From positions 124,001 through 188,000 of the forward strand of contig CAVRJN010000008.1 of the NCBI GenBank assembly GCA_963721585.1: DNA of 64,000 nucleotides, written 5' to 3'. Both the position numbers and the translations under genes were made by a program. Numbering within the stretch: position 1 is the stretch's first letter; the number at the start of each line of letters is the position of its first letter. A model generated the notes under the pieces. It saw nothing but the letters and a program-made list of their open reading frames with translations. It did not search any database and had not been told where the DNA came from. Below are positions 6,979 to 15,555 of this stretch, in pieces. Source of the stretch: Bog-473 sp963721585 (lineage in GTDB: Bacteria > Actinomycetota > Acidimicrobiia > Acidimicrobiales > RAAP-2).

Positions 6979-8337
6979 GTGACGAGCCTCGCTGCGACTT
7001 CCCCGTGGAGCCCCGCGTCCTGGCGCAAGTTTCCCGCCGCGCAGCAGCCGGAGTGGCCCGACGCGGACGCGCTCAAGAAGGCCGAAGCCCGTCTGGCCAC
7101 GGTGCCACCGCTCGTCTTCGCCGGCGAGGCGCGTGACCTGACCGAGCAGCTGGCCCAGGTGGCCAACGGCGAGGCCTTCCTCCTGCAGGCGGGCGACTGC
7201 GCGGAGTCCTTCGCCGAGTTCAGCGCGGACTCCATCCGGGACAAGCTCAAGATCATCCTGCAGATGGCGGTCGCGCTCACCTACGCGGCCGGCGTGCCGG
7301 TGGTGAAGGTGGGGCGTATCGCCGGGCAGTTCGCCAAGCCGCGCTCGGCCGCCACCGAGCGGGTCGGCGACGTGGAGCTGCCGTCCTTCCGCGGCCACAT
7401 GGTCAACGACGAGGCCTTCGAGGCCGAGGCGCGCCGGCCCGACCCCGGACGCCTGGTGGCCGCGTACCAGCAGTCTGCATCGACGCTCAACCTCCTGCGG
7501 GCGTTCACCAAGGGTGGCTTCGCCGACCTCTCCCAGGTGCACCTGTGGAACCAGCAGTTCGTCGCGTCGTCCGGCGAGGGCCAGCGCTACGAGCGCATCG
7601 CCTCGGAGATCGACCGCGCCCTGCGCTTCATGGCGGCGTGCGGCATCGACCTCGCGGCCGAGCAGGGGCTGCACCAGGTCGACTTCTTCACGAGCCACGA
7701 AGCGCTGATCCTGCCCTACGAGGAGTGCCTCACCCGCGTGGACTCCCTCACCGGCGATTGGTACGACTGCTCGGCCCACATGGTCTGGGTCGGCGACCGC
7801 ACGCGTCAGCTCGACGGTGCGCACCTTGAGTTCCTGGCGGGTGTCAACAACCCGGTGGGGGTCAAGGTCGGGCCCGACTGCGCCCCCGACGAGGTGGTGG
7901 CGCTGTGCGAGCGGTTGAACCCGGACCGCCTGCCGGGCCGCCTGACGCTCATCACCCGCCTCGGATCCGACCGCATCACCGAGCTGCTCCCGGGCATGGT
8001 GCGAGCGGTCGAGGCGGAGGGCCACGTCGTCGTGTGGACCTGCGACCCCATGCACGGGAACACGTTCACCAGCGAGGGTGGCCGCAAGACCAGGCGCTTC
8101 GACGACATCCTCTCCGAGCTGCGCTCGTTCTTCGACGTCCACCGCGACGAGGGGACCTGGCCCGGGGGCGTCCACGTGGAGCTGACGGGGGACGACGTGA
8201 CCGAGTGCCTCGGCGGCGCCGAGGAGATCTTCGAGGTGGACCTCGATGCCCGCTACACGACGACCTGCGACCCCAGGCTGAACGCCCGCCAGTCGCTCGA
8301 CCTCGCCTTCCGCGTCGCGGAATTCCTCAGAACTTGA
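6979..8337 (+). CDS. aroG: 3-deoxy-7-phosphoheptulonate synthase, class II
   Basis: A 452-residue class II (plant/mycobacterial type) DAHP synthase, which condenses phosphoenolpyruvate with erythrose 4-phosphate at the entry of the shikimate pathway. Recognisable segments are W-R-K-F-P-A-A-Q-Q-P-E-W, F-L-L-Q-A-G-D-C-A-E-S-F with the metal-binding Cys, V-G-R-I-A-G-Q-F-A-K-P-R, S-F-R-G-H-M-V-N, G-A-H-L-E-F, N-P-V-G-V-K-V-G-P and W-T-C-D-P-M-H-G-N-T. Length matches the class. The start is GTG with its own leaderless promoter. A secreted repeat protein follows, its TTG start overlapping this stop by four bases. Confidence 0.95.
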   Translation: MTSLAATSPWSPASWRKFPAAQQPEWPDADALKKAEARLATVPPLVFAGEARDLTEQLAQVANGEAFLLQAGDCAESFAEFSADSIRDKLKIILQMAVALTYAAGVPVVKVGRIAGQFAKPRSAATERVGDVELPSFRGHMVNDEAFEAEARRPDPGRLVAAYQQSASTLNLLRAFTKGGFADLSQVHLWNQQFVASSGEGQRYERIASEIDRALRFMAACGIDLAAEQGLHQVDFFTSHEALILPYEECLTRVDSLTGDWYDCSAHMVWVGDRTRQLDGAHLEFLAGVNNPVGVKVGPDCAPDEVVALCERLNPDRLPGRLTLITRLGSDRITELLPGMVRAVEAEGHVVVWTCDPMHGNTFTSEGGRKTRRFDDILSELRSFFDVHRDEGTWPGGVHVELTGDDVTECLGGAEEIFEVDLDARYTTTCDPRLNARQSLDLAFRVAEFLRT

Positions 8338-9859
8338 TCCGCCGCCTCGTCCTCGCCCTGCTCGTGACGGCCCTGCCGTTGCTGGCCCTGGTCACCGCGG
8401 CGGTCACCGCGACGGCGCCGCCGGCCGCAGCCGGCACGCCGGCCTCCGCCTACTGGTTGGTCGCCTCCGACGGCGGCATCTTCAGCTTCGGCGGCGCCCC
8501 GTACTACGGCTCGACCGGCGGCACGGTCCTGAACAAGCCGGTGGTGGGGATGGCCGCCACATCGGACGGCGGCGGCTACTACCTGGTGGCCTCCGACGGG
8601 GGCGTGTTCAGCTACGGCGACGCCGCGTTCTACGGCAGCACCGGCAGCATCCACCTCAACCAGCCCGTGGTCGGCATGGCGGTCGTGCCGGGTGGCGGCG
8701 GCTACTGGCTCGTCGCCTCCGACGGCGGCATCTTCAGCTACGGCGACGCCGCGTTCTACGGCAGCACCGGCAGCATCCACCTCAACCAGCCCGTGGTCGG
8801 CATGGCGGCCACCCCGAGCGGCCAGGGCTACTGGCTGGTGGCCGCCGACGGCGGCATCTTCAGCTACGGCGATGCGAGTTTCCACGGCAGCACGGGCAGC
8901 CTCGTGCTCAACAAGCCGATCGTCGGCATGCTGGCCGGTCCGGCCGGCGCCGGCTACTTCCTCGTCGCCTCCGACGGCGGCATCTTCAGCTTCGGCACGG
9001 CACCCTTCTACGGCTCGCTCGGCGGCCTGCCCCTCAAGCACCCGATCGTGGCGGCGGCGGCCACGCCGTCCGGCAACGGCTACTGGTTCACCGACACCGC
9101 AGGGCTGGTGTCGAACTTCGGGTCCGCCGACTACTACGGGTCCGCGCCCGCGAATCTGTTCCGACCCATCGTCGGGATGGCGGATGCGCCCGGCAGAACC
9201 GGTGCCTTCATCGGCTCGACATTCCCATCGGGCTCCTACGGCTACGACATCAGCACGTACCAGTGCAACAGCCTGCCAGGGGGCGACCACCAGATCGGCA
9301 TCGTGCAGGTGGACGGGAGCTCGTCGGGGAACACCAACCCGTGCCTGCCCACGGAGCTGGCATGGGCCGGCAGCGGGCTCAACCTCTACACCTACCTGAC
9401 GTACGGCACGTCGACGACCAGCTGAGCCCGGCTGTGGCGGCGACACTTCCTGCAATGCCGGCTACCAGGCGGGGATCTACGCCTACAACGACGCCTTCAA
9501 CGCCGGAGCCGGCTCCACGGCCACGCCCTGGTGGCTCGACGTCGAGACGGCGAACGCCAACTGGTCGGGGAACCTGAGCGAGAACGAGGCAGTTCGTGCA
9601 GGGAGCGCTCAATGCGCTGCACGAGTCCGAGGGCATCGCCGACGTCGGCATCTACGCCAGCCCCGACGTCTGGAACAGCATCGTCGGCGGCTGGCAGCCC
9701 AACGTGCCCTACTGGATGGCCGACTACCTGGTCCCGCCGAGCGGACCGGGGTCCTGCGCCGACTATCCGAACTGGGTGACCAAGGGCGACCAGCTCCCCG
9801 GCCCACCGCAGCTCGTCCAGTACGACAGCCTGCAGTACGACGAGGACTACGCCTGTTAG
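8334..9859 (+). CDS. Secreted 42-residue-repeat protein with glycoside-hydrolase-like domain (two frameshifts)
   Basis: The TTG start overlaps the aroG stop (TTGA) and gives a signal peptide M-I-R-R-L-V-L-A-L-L followed by a long hydrophobic stretch and A-A-A-G. Six tandem 42-residue repeats follow, then a domain opening with Y-G-Y-D-I-S-T-Y-Q-C and I-G-I-V-Q-V-D-G, resembling GH25-like/DUF1906 wall-hydrolase folds. As given, the frame stops at 9423-9425. Dropping one base there continues into P-G-C-G-G-D-T-S-C-N-A-G-Y-Q-A-G-I-Y-A and W-W-L-D-V-E-T-A-N. Dropping another near 9592 continues into F-V-Q-G-A-L-N-A-L and W-Q-P-N-V-P-Y-W, ending at 9859 as a repaired protein of about 507 residues. 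Cell-wall binding or cleavage is inferred. Confidence 0.72.
8451..9206 (+). repeat. Six tandem 126-bp coding repeats
   Basis: Six copies of a 42-residue unit run in phase, each shaped like Y-W-L-V-A-S-D-G-G-I-F-S-Y-G followed by F-Y-G-S-T-G and P-V-V-G-M-A. Copies two and three are identical over about 75 consecutive bases at a 126-base offset, so they duplicated recently or are being homogenised. The last copy is the most divergent. The unit resembles short beta-blade repeats of actinobacterial surface proteins. Confidence 0.85.
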
Positions 9860-9928
9860 CACCCTGCGGGCGGGTCCGGCCGGGTTCGCGGAGCGAGGTC
9901 ACCACGTGACGGCGGAGGGCCGTCGTCC

Positions 9929-10327
9929 ATGACGGTGCGCTACGAGTGGCGGGCCCCGTTCGACAACGCCGACGTCAACGCACTGCATGCGGCGGGGTTC
10001 GACCACGCGGTGCTCGACAGCGACTGGCGGAGCCGGGTCGAGCGGCACAGCCTCGGCTGGGTCTGCGCCTTCGCGGGAGAGCGCCTGATCGGGTTCGTCA
10101 ACGTCGCCTGGGACGGCGGGGTCCACGCCTTCGTGATCGACACGTTGGTGTCGCCCGAGCACCGCCACGCCGGCGTCGGCCGCGGGCTGTTGGACGTCGT
10201 GCAGCGACGAGGCCGCGCCGCCGGCTGCGAATGGCTCCACGTCGACTTCGAGGAGGAGCTGCGGGAGTTCTACGTCGGCGCGTGTGGCTTCGCGCCCACG
10301 CCGGCCGGCCTCGTCGCCCTGCGCTGA
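9929..10327 (+). CDS. GNAT-family N-acetyltransferase
   Basis: A 132-residue single-domain GNAT protein. The acetyl-CoA loop is V-S-P-E-H-R-H-A-G-V-G-R-G-L-L near residues 70-85, preceded by the A-F-V-I-D-T-L strand and followed by R-A-A-G-C-E-W-L-H-V-D and an F-Y-V-G-A-C-G-F motif. It should move an acetyl group from acetyl-CoA to an amine of unknown identity. A GGAGGG ribosome site precedes the ATG. It converges on the ATPase gene at 10354, and a small AGGCT/AGCCT hairpin sits between the two ends. Confidence 0.82.
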   Translation: MTVRYEWRAPFDNADVNALHAAGFDHAVLDSDWRSRVERHSLGWVCAFAGERLIGFVNVAWDGGVHAFVIDTLVSPEHRHAGVGRGLLDVVQRRGRAAGCEWLHVDFEEELREFYVGACGFAPTPAGLVALR

Positions 10328-10353
10328 CTCGCCGCCGAGGCTGAGGAGCCTGC

Positions 10354-10887
10354 TCAGGAGCACCCCGCCAGCAGCGTGCGCAACCGCTCGGCGTTCTCCT
10401 CGACCGGCGCAGCGGCGTCGAGGACGAGATCCAGCCCGCCCGGGGCGACCCACGACGAACGCGCCCGCTCAACGTGGTCCCAGTGCAGCTCGTACCAGTC
10501 CGGGATCCGCCGCTGCCGGGCTTCGACCCGGGAACGGTGCAGCGCGGCGTCGCGGCACGTGGTCATCACGACGAGAGGTGCCGCACCTTCCTCGGCCGCC
10601 ACCGCCAGGGTCGCCTCCACCTCGGGCTGCCGGGCCACACCGTCGAGTACCACCGAGGTTCCCAGGCGGACCTGGGAGCGGGCCAGAGCCCACAGCACCG
10701 ACCAGCCCACGCCACCGTGACCCCGCACCCCCATGGCGTCGAGCGCCTGCTGCATCTCGGGGAACGGCCGCAGGCCGCTCATGACCCAGTCGTGAGCGAG
10801 TACGGGCGCCCCCAGGGCCCGGCCGGCCACCTCCGCCATGGTCGACTTCCCCGAACCTTGCAGGCCGGTGATCAGGACCACGAGCAC
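10354..10887 (-). CDS. AAA_33-type P-loop kinase-like protein
   Basis: A 177-residue P-loop protein of the AAA_33/zeta-toxin-like kinase group. The Walker A motif is I-T-G-L-Q-G-S-G-K-S-T at residues 6-16; V-V-L-D-G-V-A-R near residue 80 supplies the Walker B-like acid, and R-V-E-A-R-Q-R-R-I-P-D-W provides lid arginines. Such proteins phosphorylate small molecules or nucleotides; the substrate here is unknown. The start is a GTG without a clear ribosome site; a later start would damage the P-loop. It looks like a single-gene unit. Confidence 0.75.
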   Translation of the reverse strand: MLVVLITGLQGSGKSTMAEVAGRALGAPVLAHDWVMSGLRPFPEMQQALDAMGVRGHGGVGWSVLWALARSQVRLGTSVVLDGVARQPEVEATLAVAAEEGAAPLVVMTTCRDAALHRSRVEARQRRIPDWYELHWDHVERARSSWVAPGGLDLVLDAAAPVEENAERLRTLLAGCS

Positions 10888-11029
10888 GGCATCCCACCCC
10901 CTGCCTCAGACGTCTGGTGGAGGCGTCGCCGCCTCGAATGCAACCTTTGGCCCATGAACCGACCGTCCCGATCCCTTAGCGTGGACATGGTTCGGACGGC
11001 ACCGGCCCCTGGCCGGCGAAAGGGGTCCC

Positions 11030-11149
11030 GTGACCATCCAGAGCGTCGCCCTGCGTGCACTGTGGCACCGCGGCATTGTCGCTGCGGTGGTCCTGGTCGC
11101 GGCCATCGTGACCGCAAGATCGGCCCGACCGGGCGCCGCTGCCCGCTGA
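11030..11149 (+). CDS. Possible 39-residue membrane peptide
   Basis: A GTG preceded by AAAGGGG at good spacing opens 39 codons. The product has a polar start, one hydrophobic helix (about residues 16-30) and an Arg/Ala-rich tail ending A-A-A-R. Nothing else explains the 300-base gap between the flanking minus-strand genes. The ribosome site and the helix are the only evidence, so it may be chance. I recognise no family. Confidence 0.4.
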   Translation: MTIQSVALRALWHRGIVAAVVLVAAIVTARSARPGAAAR

Positions 11150-11184
11150 GCGGGTGGCACCGCACCAGGGGCGCCCGGTCGTCC

Positions 11185-11922
11185 TCACCCGGCCGGCAGC
11201 TTCTCCCACACCGACACGTGCGAGAAGCTGTCACTCGTGAACGGCTCGCGGCGCCAACCGCTCCAACGCTCACGCAGACGCATCCCGCCGATGCGGGCCA
11301 TGAGGTCGAGCTCGGCCGGCCAGACGTAGCGGTACGGCATGCTGAAGGTTTCAGCACGTCCGGCACCGACCCAGTAATGGTGTGAGACCCCACGCTGTGA
11401 GGCGACATCGATGGTGTCGAAACCCACTCGATCCGGTGTCACGTTGAACGCCAAGGCCGTCTCCCCTGGCGGCAACCGACGGAGCTGGGGTACCTCCACC
11501 TCAACCACGAAGCACCCACCGGGATGGAGATGGCGGCCTACGTTCACGAAGCACTCCACCTGGTCGTCCTGGCTCGTCAGGTTCTCGATCGTGTTGTAGA
11601 CGAGATAGGCCAGCCGAAAGGTTCCCGGCACCACGGTCGTGGCGAAGTCGCCAATGCTCACGCCGATGTCGGCCGCACCCGGTTTGGCCTGCAGCTGGGC
11701 CACCATGTCGGGCGAAAGGTCGATCCCCCGCACTGACACTCCCCGCTCGGCAAGAGGAAGGGCGATGCGACCGGTACCGATGCCCAACTCCAGGGCGGCG
11801 CCGTCCCCGGCGAGTTCCGCCAGGAATTCGACCGTCGCCGACACCACGGCCGGATCGAACATGGACGACGAGTCGCGGTCGTAGTTCTCGGCGATCGCCC
11901 CGGCGAAGTAGTTCTTCGGCAC
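11185..11922 (-). CDS. Class I SAM-dependent methyltransferase
   Basis: A 245-residue methyltransferase with a complete Rossmann core. Motif I reads A-L-E-L-G-I-G-T-G-R-I-A near residues 43-54, followed by V-R-G-I-D-L-S-P-D-M, V-S-I-G-D-F-A-T and the F-V-V-E-V-E-V-P strand. An N-terminal Y-F-A-G-A-I-A-E-N-Y-D segment is typical of small-molecule methyltransferases. The substrate cannot be told. The start is a GTG; CAGTAT lies four bases upstream and may be its -10 box. The gene stands alone. Confidence 0.82.
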   Translation of the reverse strand: MPKNYFAGAIAENYDRDSSSMFDPAVVSATVEFLAELAGDGAALELGIGTGRIALPLAERGVSVRGIDLSPDMVAQLQAKPGAADIGVSIGDFATTVVPGTFRLAYLVYNTIENLTSQDDQVECFVNVGRHLHPGGCFVVEVEVPQLRRLPPGETALAFNVTPDRVGFDTIDVASQRGVSHHYWVGAGRAETFSMPYRYVWPAELDLMARIGGMRLRERWSGWRREPFTSDSFSHVSVWEKLPAG

Positions 11923-11964
11923 GGGAATACTGTGCCAGGTCGGCGCGGCCCGGCGCCCGACCGG

Positions 11965-12402
11965 TCAGGCGGTCTTGACGACCAACACGGCGCAGTCCGC
12001 ACCGTGCGCCACCGAGTTCGGCACGCTGCCGAGATACCGGCGGGCGCCCTGCATGCCCTTGCTGCCGACGACGATCAGGTCCGCCCCCACCTCGGCCGCC
12101 GTGGCGAGGATCACGTCGTCCGCATTGCCCTGCGCCCCGTGCGCCTCGGCGGCGATCCCGTCCCCGAAGCTCTCGATGGCGGCCTGGCCCACGGCCAGTG
12201 CCGCTTCCTCGGCCAGAGCGCGCCCGGCCCCGCTGTCGACCAGCTCGCCGCCGGCGGCCGAGCCCATGCCGGACCGCGGAGGGCGAAAGGCCGTCACGAT
12301 GTGCAGTTCGGAGCCCCACGAACGCGCCAGCTCCGCTGCGGCCTCCACGGCCTTGTCGGCGGTCGGGGATCCGTCCGTGCCGACCACCAGTGTCTTGAAC
12401 AT
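11965..12402 (-). CDS. Universal stress protein (UspA family)
   Basis: A 145-residue single-domain USP. The first strand is L-V-V-G-T-D-G-S and the ATP-binding loop near the C-terminus reads G-S-K-G-M-Q-G-A-R-R-Y-L-G-S-V-P-N-S-V, matching G-2x-G-9x-G-S of nucleotide-binding members. The protein ends with A-V-L-V-V-K-T. The ATG at 12402 is chosen because AAAGGGG lies eight bases upstream; the frame opens three codons earlier at a GTG that falls inside that ribosome site. Such proteins support survival under starvation or low oxygen, but their exact action is unclear. Confidence 0.88.
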   Translation of the reverse strand: MFKTLVVGTDGSPTADKAVEAAAELARSWGSELHIVTAFRPPRSGMGSAAGGELVDSGAGRALAEEAALAVGQAAIESFGDGIAAEAHGAQGNADDVILATAAEVGADLIVVGSKGMQGARRYLGSVPNSVAHGADCAVLVVKTA

Positions 12403-12461
12403 CGCGTGCACCCCTTTCGTCGGCGACGTCAGCGTACTCGGGTCGCCCGGATCCGCCTCGC

Positions 12462-12905
12462 TCAGCCGGCCGGCGCACGACGGGCCGCCTGCCCGAAGTC
12501 CACCATGTGCGCGGGCGGCTCGGGTGCTGTCATCGCCCGCGTCGACAGCAGCTGCCGGCCGTCATGCCTCCACTTCGCCACGGACATGGAGACGAAGGTC
12601 CAGAAGTCGTCCGGCGTCGAGGACGAGCATGCCCGCCGCATTGGCCGTGGCGGGTGGCCCGTTCCACCAGCCCCCCGCCGGCGGGTCCAAGAGGCGCAGG
12701 CCAGCGGCGCCGTCCGCTATGTAGGCCGTGGTGAACCGCCCCTGCTTCTCCGCCGGCACGCCGAACGAGGAGTCCGCCATCCCCAACGGCTCGAACACGC
12801 GCTCCCGCAGGAAGGTCTCGAGCGGCTGGCCCGTGGCCCGCTCCAGCAGGGATCCCCAGCACCCGTGCGCCCGTGCTGTCGCGCCACCCGGTCTTGGGAG
12901 CGTCA
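12462..12905 (-). pseudogene. Truncated serine hydrolase (beta-lactamase family) remnant
   Basis: In three successive minus-strand frames the sequence reads like the C-terminal third of a class C beta-lactamase/penicillin-binding-like hydrolase: S-T-G-A-R-V-L-G-I, then L-L-E-R-A-T-G-Q-P-L-E-T-F-L and V-F-E-P-L-G-M-A-D-S-S-F, later A-G-M-L-V-L-D-A, then D-D-F-W-T-F-V-S-M-S-V and R-Q-L-L-S-T-R-A-M-T-A. One-base shifts lie near 12851 and 12611. The part that should carry the S-x-x-K active site is absent, because the divergent YjbR-like gene starts at 12937. Even with repaired frames it is a 5'-truncated relic. Confidence 0.72.
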
Positions 12906-12924
12906 TGCGCCGGAACGCCGGCGG

Positions 12925-12930
12925 TACCCT
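12925..12930 (+). promoter_or_regulatory. -10 box of leaderless promoter for the YjbR-like gene
   Basis: TACCCT lies exactly six bases before the GTG at 12937. This decides the start of that gene, whose frame is open far upstream. Confidence 0.5.
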
Positions 12931-12936
12931 GCATCG

Positions 12937-13326
12937 GTGGCGGGCTTCGACGACGTCGGGAAGATAGCGGTGTCCCTGCCCGAGGTGACCGAGGGCTCCC
13001 GGCACGGCCACCGGACGTGGTTCGTCCGGGGGAAGGCCTTCGTGTGGGAACGCCCGTTCTCGAAGGCCGACCTCAAGCGATTCGGCGACACGCGCCCGCC
13101 GGAGGGGCCGATCGTCGCCCTCGCCACGGCCGACCTGGCCGACAAGGAGGCGCTCCTCGCCACGGGCACCAAGGGGTTCTTCACCATCCCGCACTTCGAC
13201 GGGTACGCGGCCGTCCTCGTGCAGCTGAGGACCGTTGCCAAGAAGCCCCTGCGTGAGGCGATCGAGGATGCCTGGCTTGCCTGTGCGCCCGAGACCCTTG
13301 CCCGCAGCTACCTCGACGGCACCTGA
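12937..13326 (+). CDS. MmcQ/YjbR-like family protein
   Basis: A 129-residue protein of the MmcQ/YjbR fold (CyaY-like, often called DNA-binding, function unproven). It shows A-V-S-L-P-E-V-T-E-G-S, H-R-T-W-F-V-R-G-K-A-F-V-W, a P-F-S-K-A-D-L-K-R segment and the late Y-A-A-V-L-V-Q-L core, ending W-L-A-C-A-P-E-T-L-A. The GTG start is fixed by the leaderless promoter and removes a long in-frame extension that would overlap other genes. Its 3' end overlaps the convergent histidine phosphatase by 19 bases. Confidence 0.78.
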   Translation: MAGFDDVGKIAVSLPEVTEGSRHGHRTWFVRGKAFVWERPFSKADLKRFGDTRPPEGPIVALATADLADKEALLATGTKGFFTIPHFDGYAAVLVQLRTVAKKPLREAIEDAWLACAPETLARSYLDGT

Positions 13327-14097
13327 GCCTGATCGCCTTCTGTCCTCCGGGGCACCCCGGCCGAGTCGTTGAACCGCAGCAAGACGAAGCGGTCCTCGGA
13401 AGGCATCCACTCCCACTCGGTCATGGACGCATGCACAATGCGCACCCAACCTCGCCGATAGACGTCCGGCGACACCCCGAGAAAGGCGATCATCGTCGCC
13501 TCGATGACCCCGGCGTGGACAGCGGCCACGACGAGTTCACCCGGATGCTCCTGCATGATCTCGCGCACCGCACGCGAGGCCCGCTCCACGAATCCGGACC
13601 AGCTCTCACCACCCGGCGCGATCGGAGCCGTGGGGTCGCTTGTCCCAGTCGGGCACCCCGAATGTCTCGACCATCTCGCTCCACTCCATGCCGTCGCAGT
13701 CCCCCGGATGCAACTCGCACAGGTCACAGAGCTCCCGCACCGGACCGAGAGCCGCCGGCCCCGGCCCCACCACGGGCCGCAGCCGCTCCGCCGTCTCGGT
13801 GGCCCGTGGGAGCACCGAGGAGTACAGAGCCGTCGCCTGGCGCAGCTCACCGCTCTCGTAGAGGCGATCGGCCAGTGCGGCCACCTGCACACGTCCCAGA
13901 TTGGTCAGCCCGGTGCAACCCTTCGGCCCGCCGATGATGTGGTTGAGATTGCACTCGGCCTCACCGTGGCGAACCAGCACAATCCGGCTCGCGCCCTGTT
14001 CGGGCGGGATGATCCGCAAGACGCCGGCCTCGGCGCGGGCGTCCAACTCGCGCGACCTCTCGCTCGCGTTCTCGCCCTCGGGCGCGTCCCCGCTCAC
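13308..14097 (-). CDS. Histidine phosphatase family protein (one frameshift)
   Basis: A phosphoglycerate-mutase-like protein of about 262 residues once one extra base near 13638 is removed. The catalytic motif I-V-L-V-R-H-G-E-A-E lies near residue 45, the second Arg region is L-P-R-A-T-E-T-A-E-R-L, and the late acid/base part is V-A-A-V-H-A-G-V-I. As given, the first frame ends after D-W-D-K and the second resumes at D-P-T-A-P-I-A-P-G-G-E-S-W. The GTG start overlaps the stop of the VWA gene (GTGA), which points to translational coupling with the MoxR-VWA pair. It probably removes phosphate from a small metabolite or phosphoprotein; the target is unknown. Confidence 0.78.
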
Positions 14098-15551
14098 GCC
14101 AGGTTTCCGACGAAGTGCTCCAGCTGACGCAGCGTGCGGCATTCCACCACGTCGTCGCAATGGGCGGCGTACTCCCCCACGATGGAGTCGCCCGAGCCCC
14201 AGTAGTCACGCGGCTCGGGGTTGAGCCAGTACACCCGGCGCGCCCGCGCCTGCAGATCCTCGACCACCCAGGCCGCCGATGCGTGGTAGTTGTTGCGCGC
14301 GTCGCCCAGGATGATGACGCTCGAGCGCGAGGTCACCTGGTCGCCCCAGCGCCGATGGAACTCCGTCAGTGCGTGCCCGTAATCCGAGTGCCCGTCCACC
14401 CAGATCACGTCCGCCTCCAGGTTGATGCGGGCCACCGCCTCGGCCGGGTCGACGACACCTTCGAAGAACCGCGTCACCTCGTCGATCCCGTCGACGAAGA
14501 CGAAGCTGCGCACCTTGGAGAACTGCGACGAAATGGCGTAGACGAGGTGCAGGGTGAAGCGGGCGAAGCTCGCCACCGAGCCCGAAATGTCCGCGATCAC
14601 GAAGATCTCCGGCTTGGCGGGCCGCGGATGTCTGAAGCGCGGCTCAATCGGCACTCCACCGGTCGACAGAGAACGGCGCACCGTGGCCCGGAAGTCGAGC
14701 GGGCCCTTGCGCCCATGGCGGCGCTTGCGGGCCAGGCGCACCGCCAACTTCCGTGACAGGGGCTGGAGCACCCGGTGCAGCGTCGCCAGCTCCTCGCGGG
14801 TGGCGTGCATGACGTCAATGTCCTCGGGCAACGGCTTGCGCACCGAGCGCGCCAGCGCCTCCACCCCACGGTCCTCGACCAGGCGCCGGCGGATCTCCGT
14901 CTCGACGGAGCGGCGGAACTTGTCGACGCGCGCCTTGAACTCGTCGGCGGCCAGGCGCTCCTCCAGGTCGGTCAGGGCACCACCGGCCGCCCCCGCCTGG
15001 GCCTGGGCCATCAGGCGCTCGAGGACAGCATCGAGATCCAGGTTCCGCAACGTGCGGTACAGGTAGTACGTCCCACCCACCGGCCGTCCGGGCTCCATGC
15101 CGGCGTAGCGGTCCACCGCGTTGCGGGCCACCATGTTCATGAGCCCGGCGTCGGCCGACAGCAGCGATTTGAAGAGCATTTCCGCCAGCTCCTCGGGGGT
15201 CATGCCCTCGCCGCCGCCACCGCCCTGCCACGAGCGCCGCTGCCCCTGCGCGCCGCCCTGCCCGGAGGGATCCTCGCTGTCGGACTCCGCGCCCTCGAGC
15301 CCGTCGTCCTGCCCCCCGGCACCCCCGTGCCCGCCGGTCCGCACTGCGAAGTACACCTCGAAGGCCGTCTCGAAGGCCCGCCAGTGCGACGACGACTTCA
15401 CCAGCGTGGCGGCCAGCGCGTACTTCAGCGCCTCGCGGTCCTCGAGCGGGATGTGCTTCACCGCCTCGGCGGCATCGAGATGCTCGGTCAGCGAGACGGG
15501 CAGACCGGAGCGGCGCAGCTCGGTGACGAAGCCGGAGAGGAGGTCGAGCAC
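14094..15551 (-). CDS. VWA domain protein, CoxE-like
   Basis: A 485-residue partner of MoxR-type ATPases. A helical N-terminal region leads, after an acidic Gly/Gln-rich linker near residues 90-125, to a C-terminal von Willebrand A domain. Its MIDAS motif reads I-A-D-I-S-G-S-V-A near residue 320, and S-V-I-I-L-G-D-A-R-N-N-Y supplies the later metal-site Asp. The start is the GTG at 15551, four bases after the ATPase stop; an in-frame ATG further upstream would overlap that gene. MoxR/VWA pairs act as chaperone-like machines that insert metal or activate target enzymes, as CoxD/CoxE do for CO dehydrogenase. No client enzyme is visible nearby. Confidence 0.85.
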   Translation of the reverse strand: MLDLLSGFVTELRRSGLPVSLTEHLDAAEAVKHIPLEDREALKYALAATLVKSSSHWRAFETAFEVYFAVRTGGHGGAGGQDDGLEGAESDSEDPSGQGGAQGQRRSWQGGGGGEGMTPEELAEMLFKSLLSADAGLMNMVARNAVDRYAGMEPGRPVGGTYYLYRTLRNLDLDAVLERLMAQAQAGAAGGALTDLEERLAADEFKARVDKFRRSVETEIRRRLVEDRGVEALARSVRKPLPEDIDVMHATREELATLHRVLQPLSRKLAVRLARKRRHGRKGPLDFRATVRRSLSTGGVPIEPRFRHPRPAKPEIFVIADISGSVASFARFTLHLVYAISSQFSKVRSFVFVDGIDEVTRFFEGVVDPAEAVARINLEADVIWVDGHSDYGHALTEFHRRWGDQVTSRSSVIILGDARNNYHASAAWVVEDLQARARRVYWLNPEPRDYWGSGDSIVGEYAAHCDDVVECRTLRQLEHFVGNLA

Positions 15552-15555
15552 GGAC

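Noticed and set aside
10338..10351. AGGCT/AGCCT hairpin between convergent genes as a terminator
   Set aside because: The stem is only five pairs and no T-run follows.
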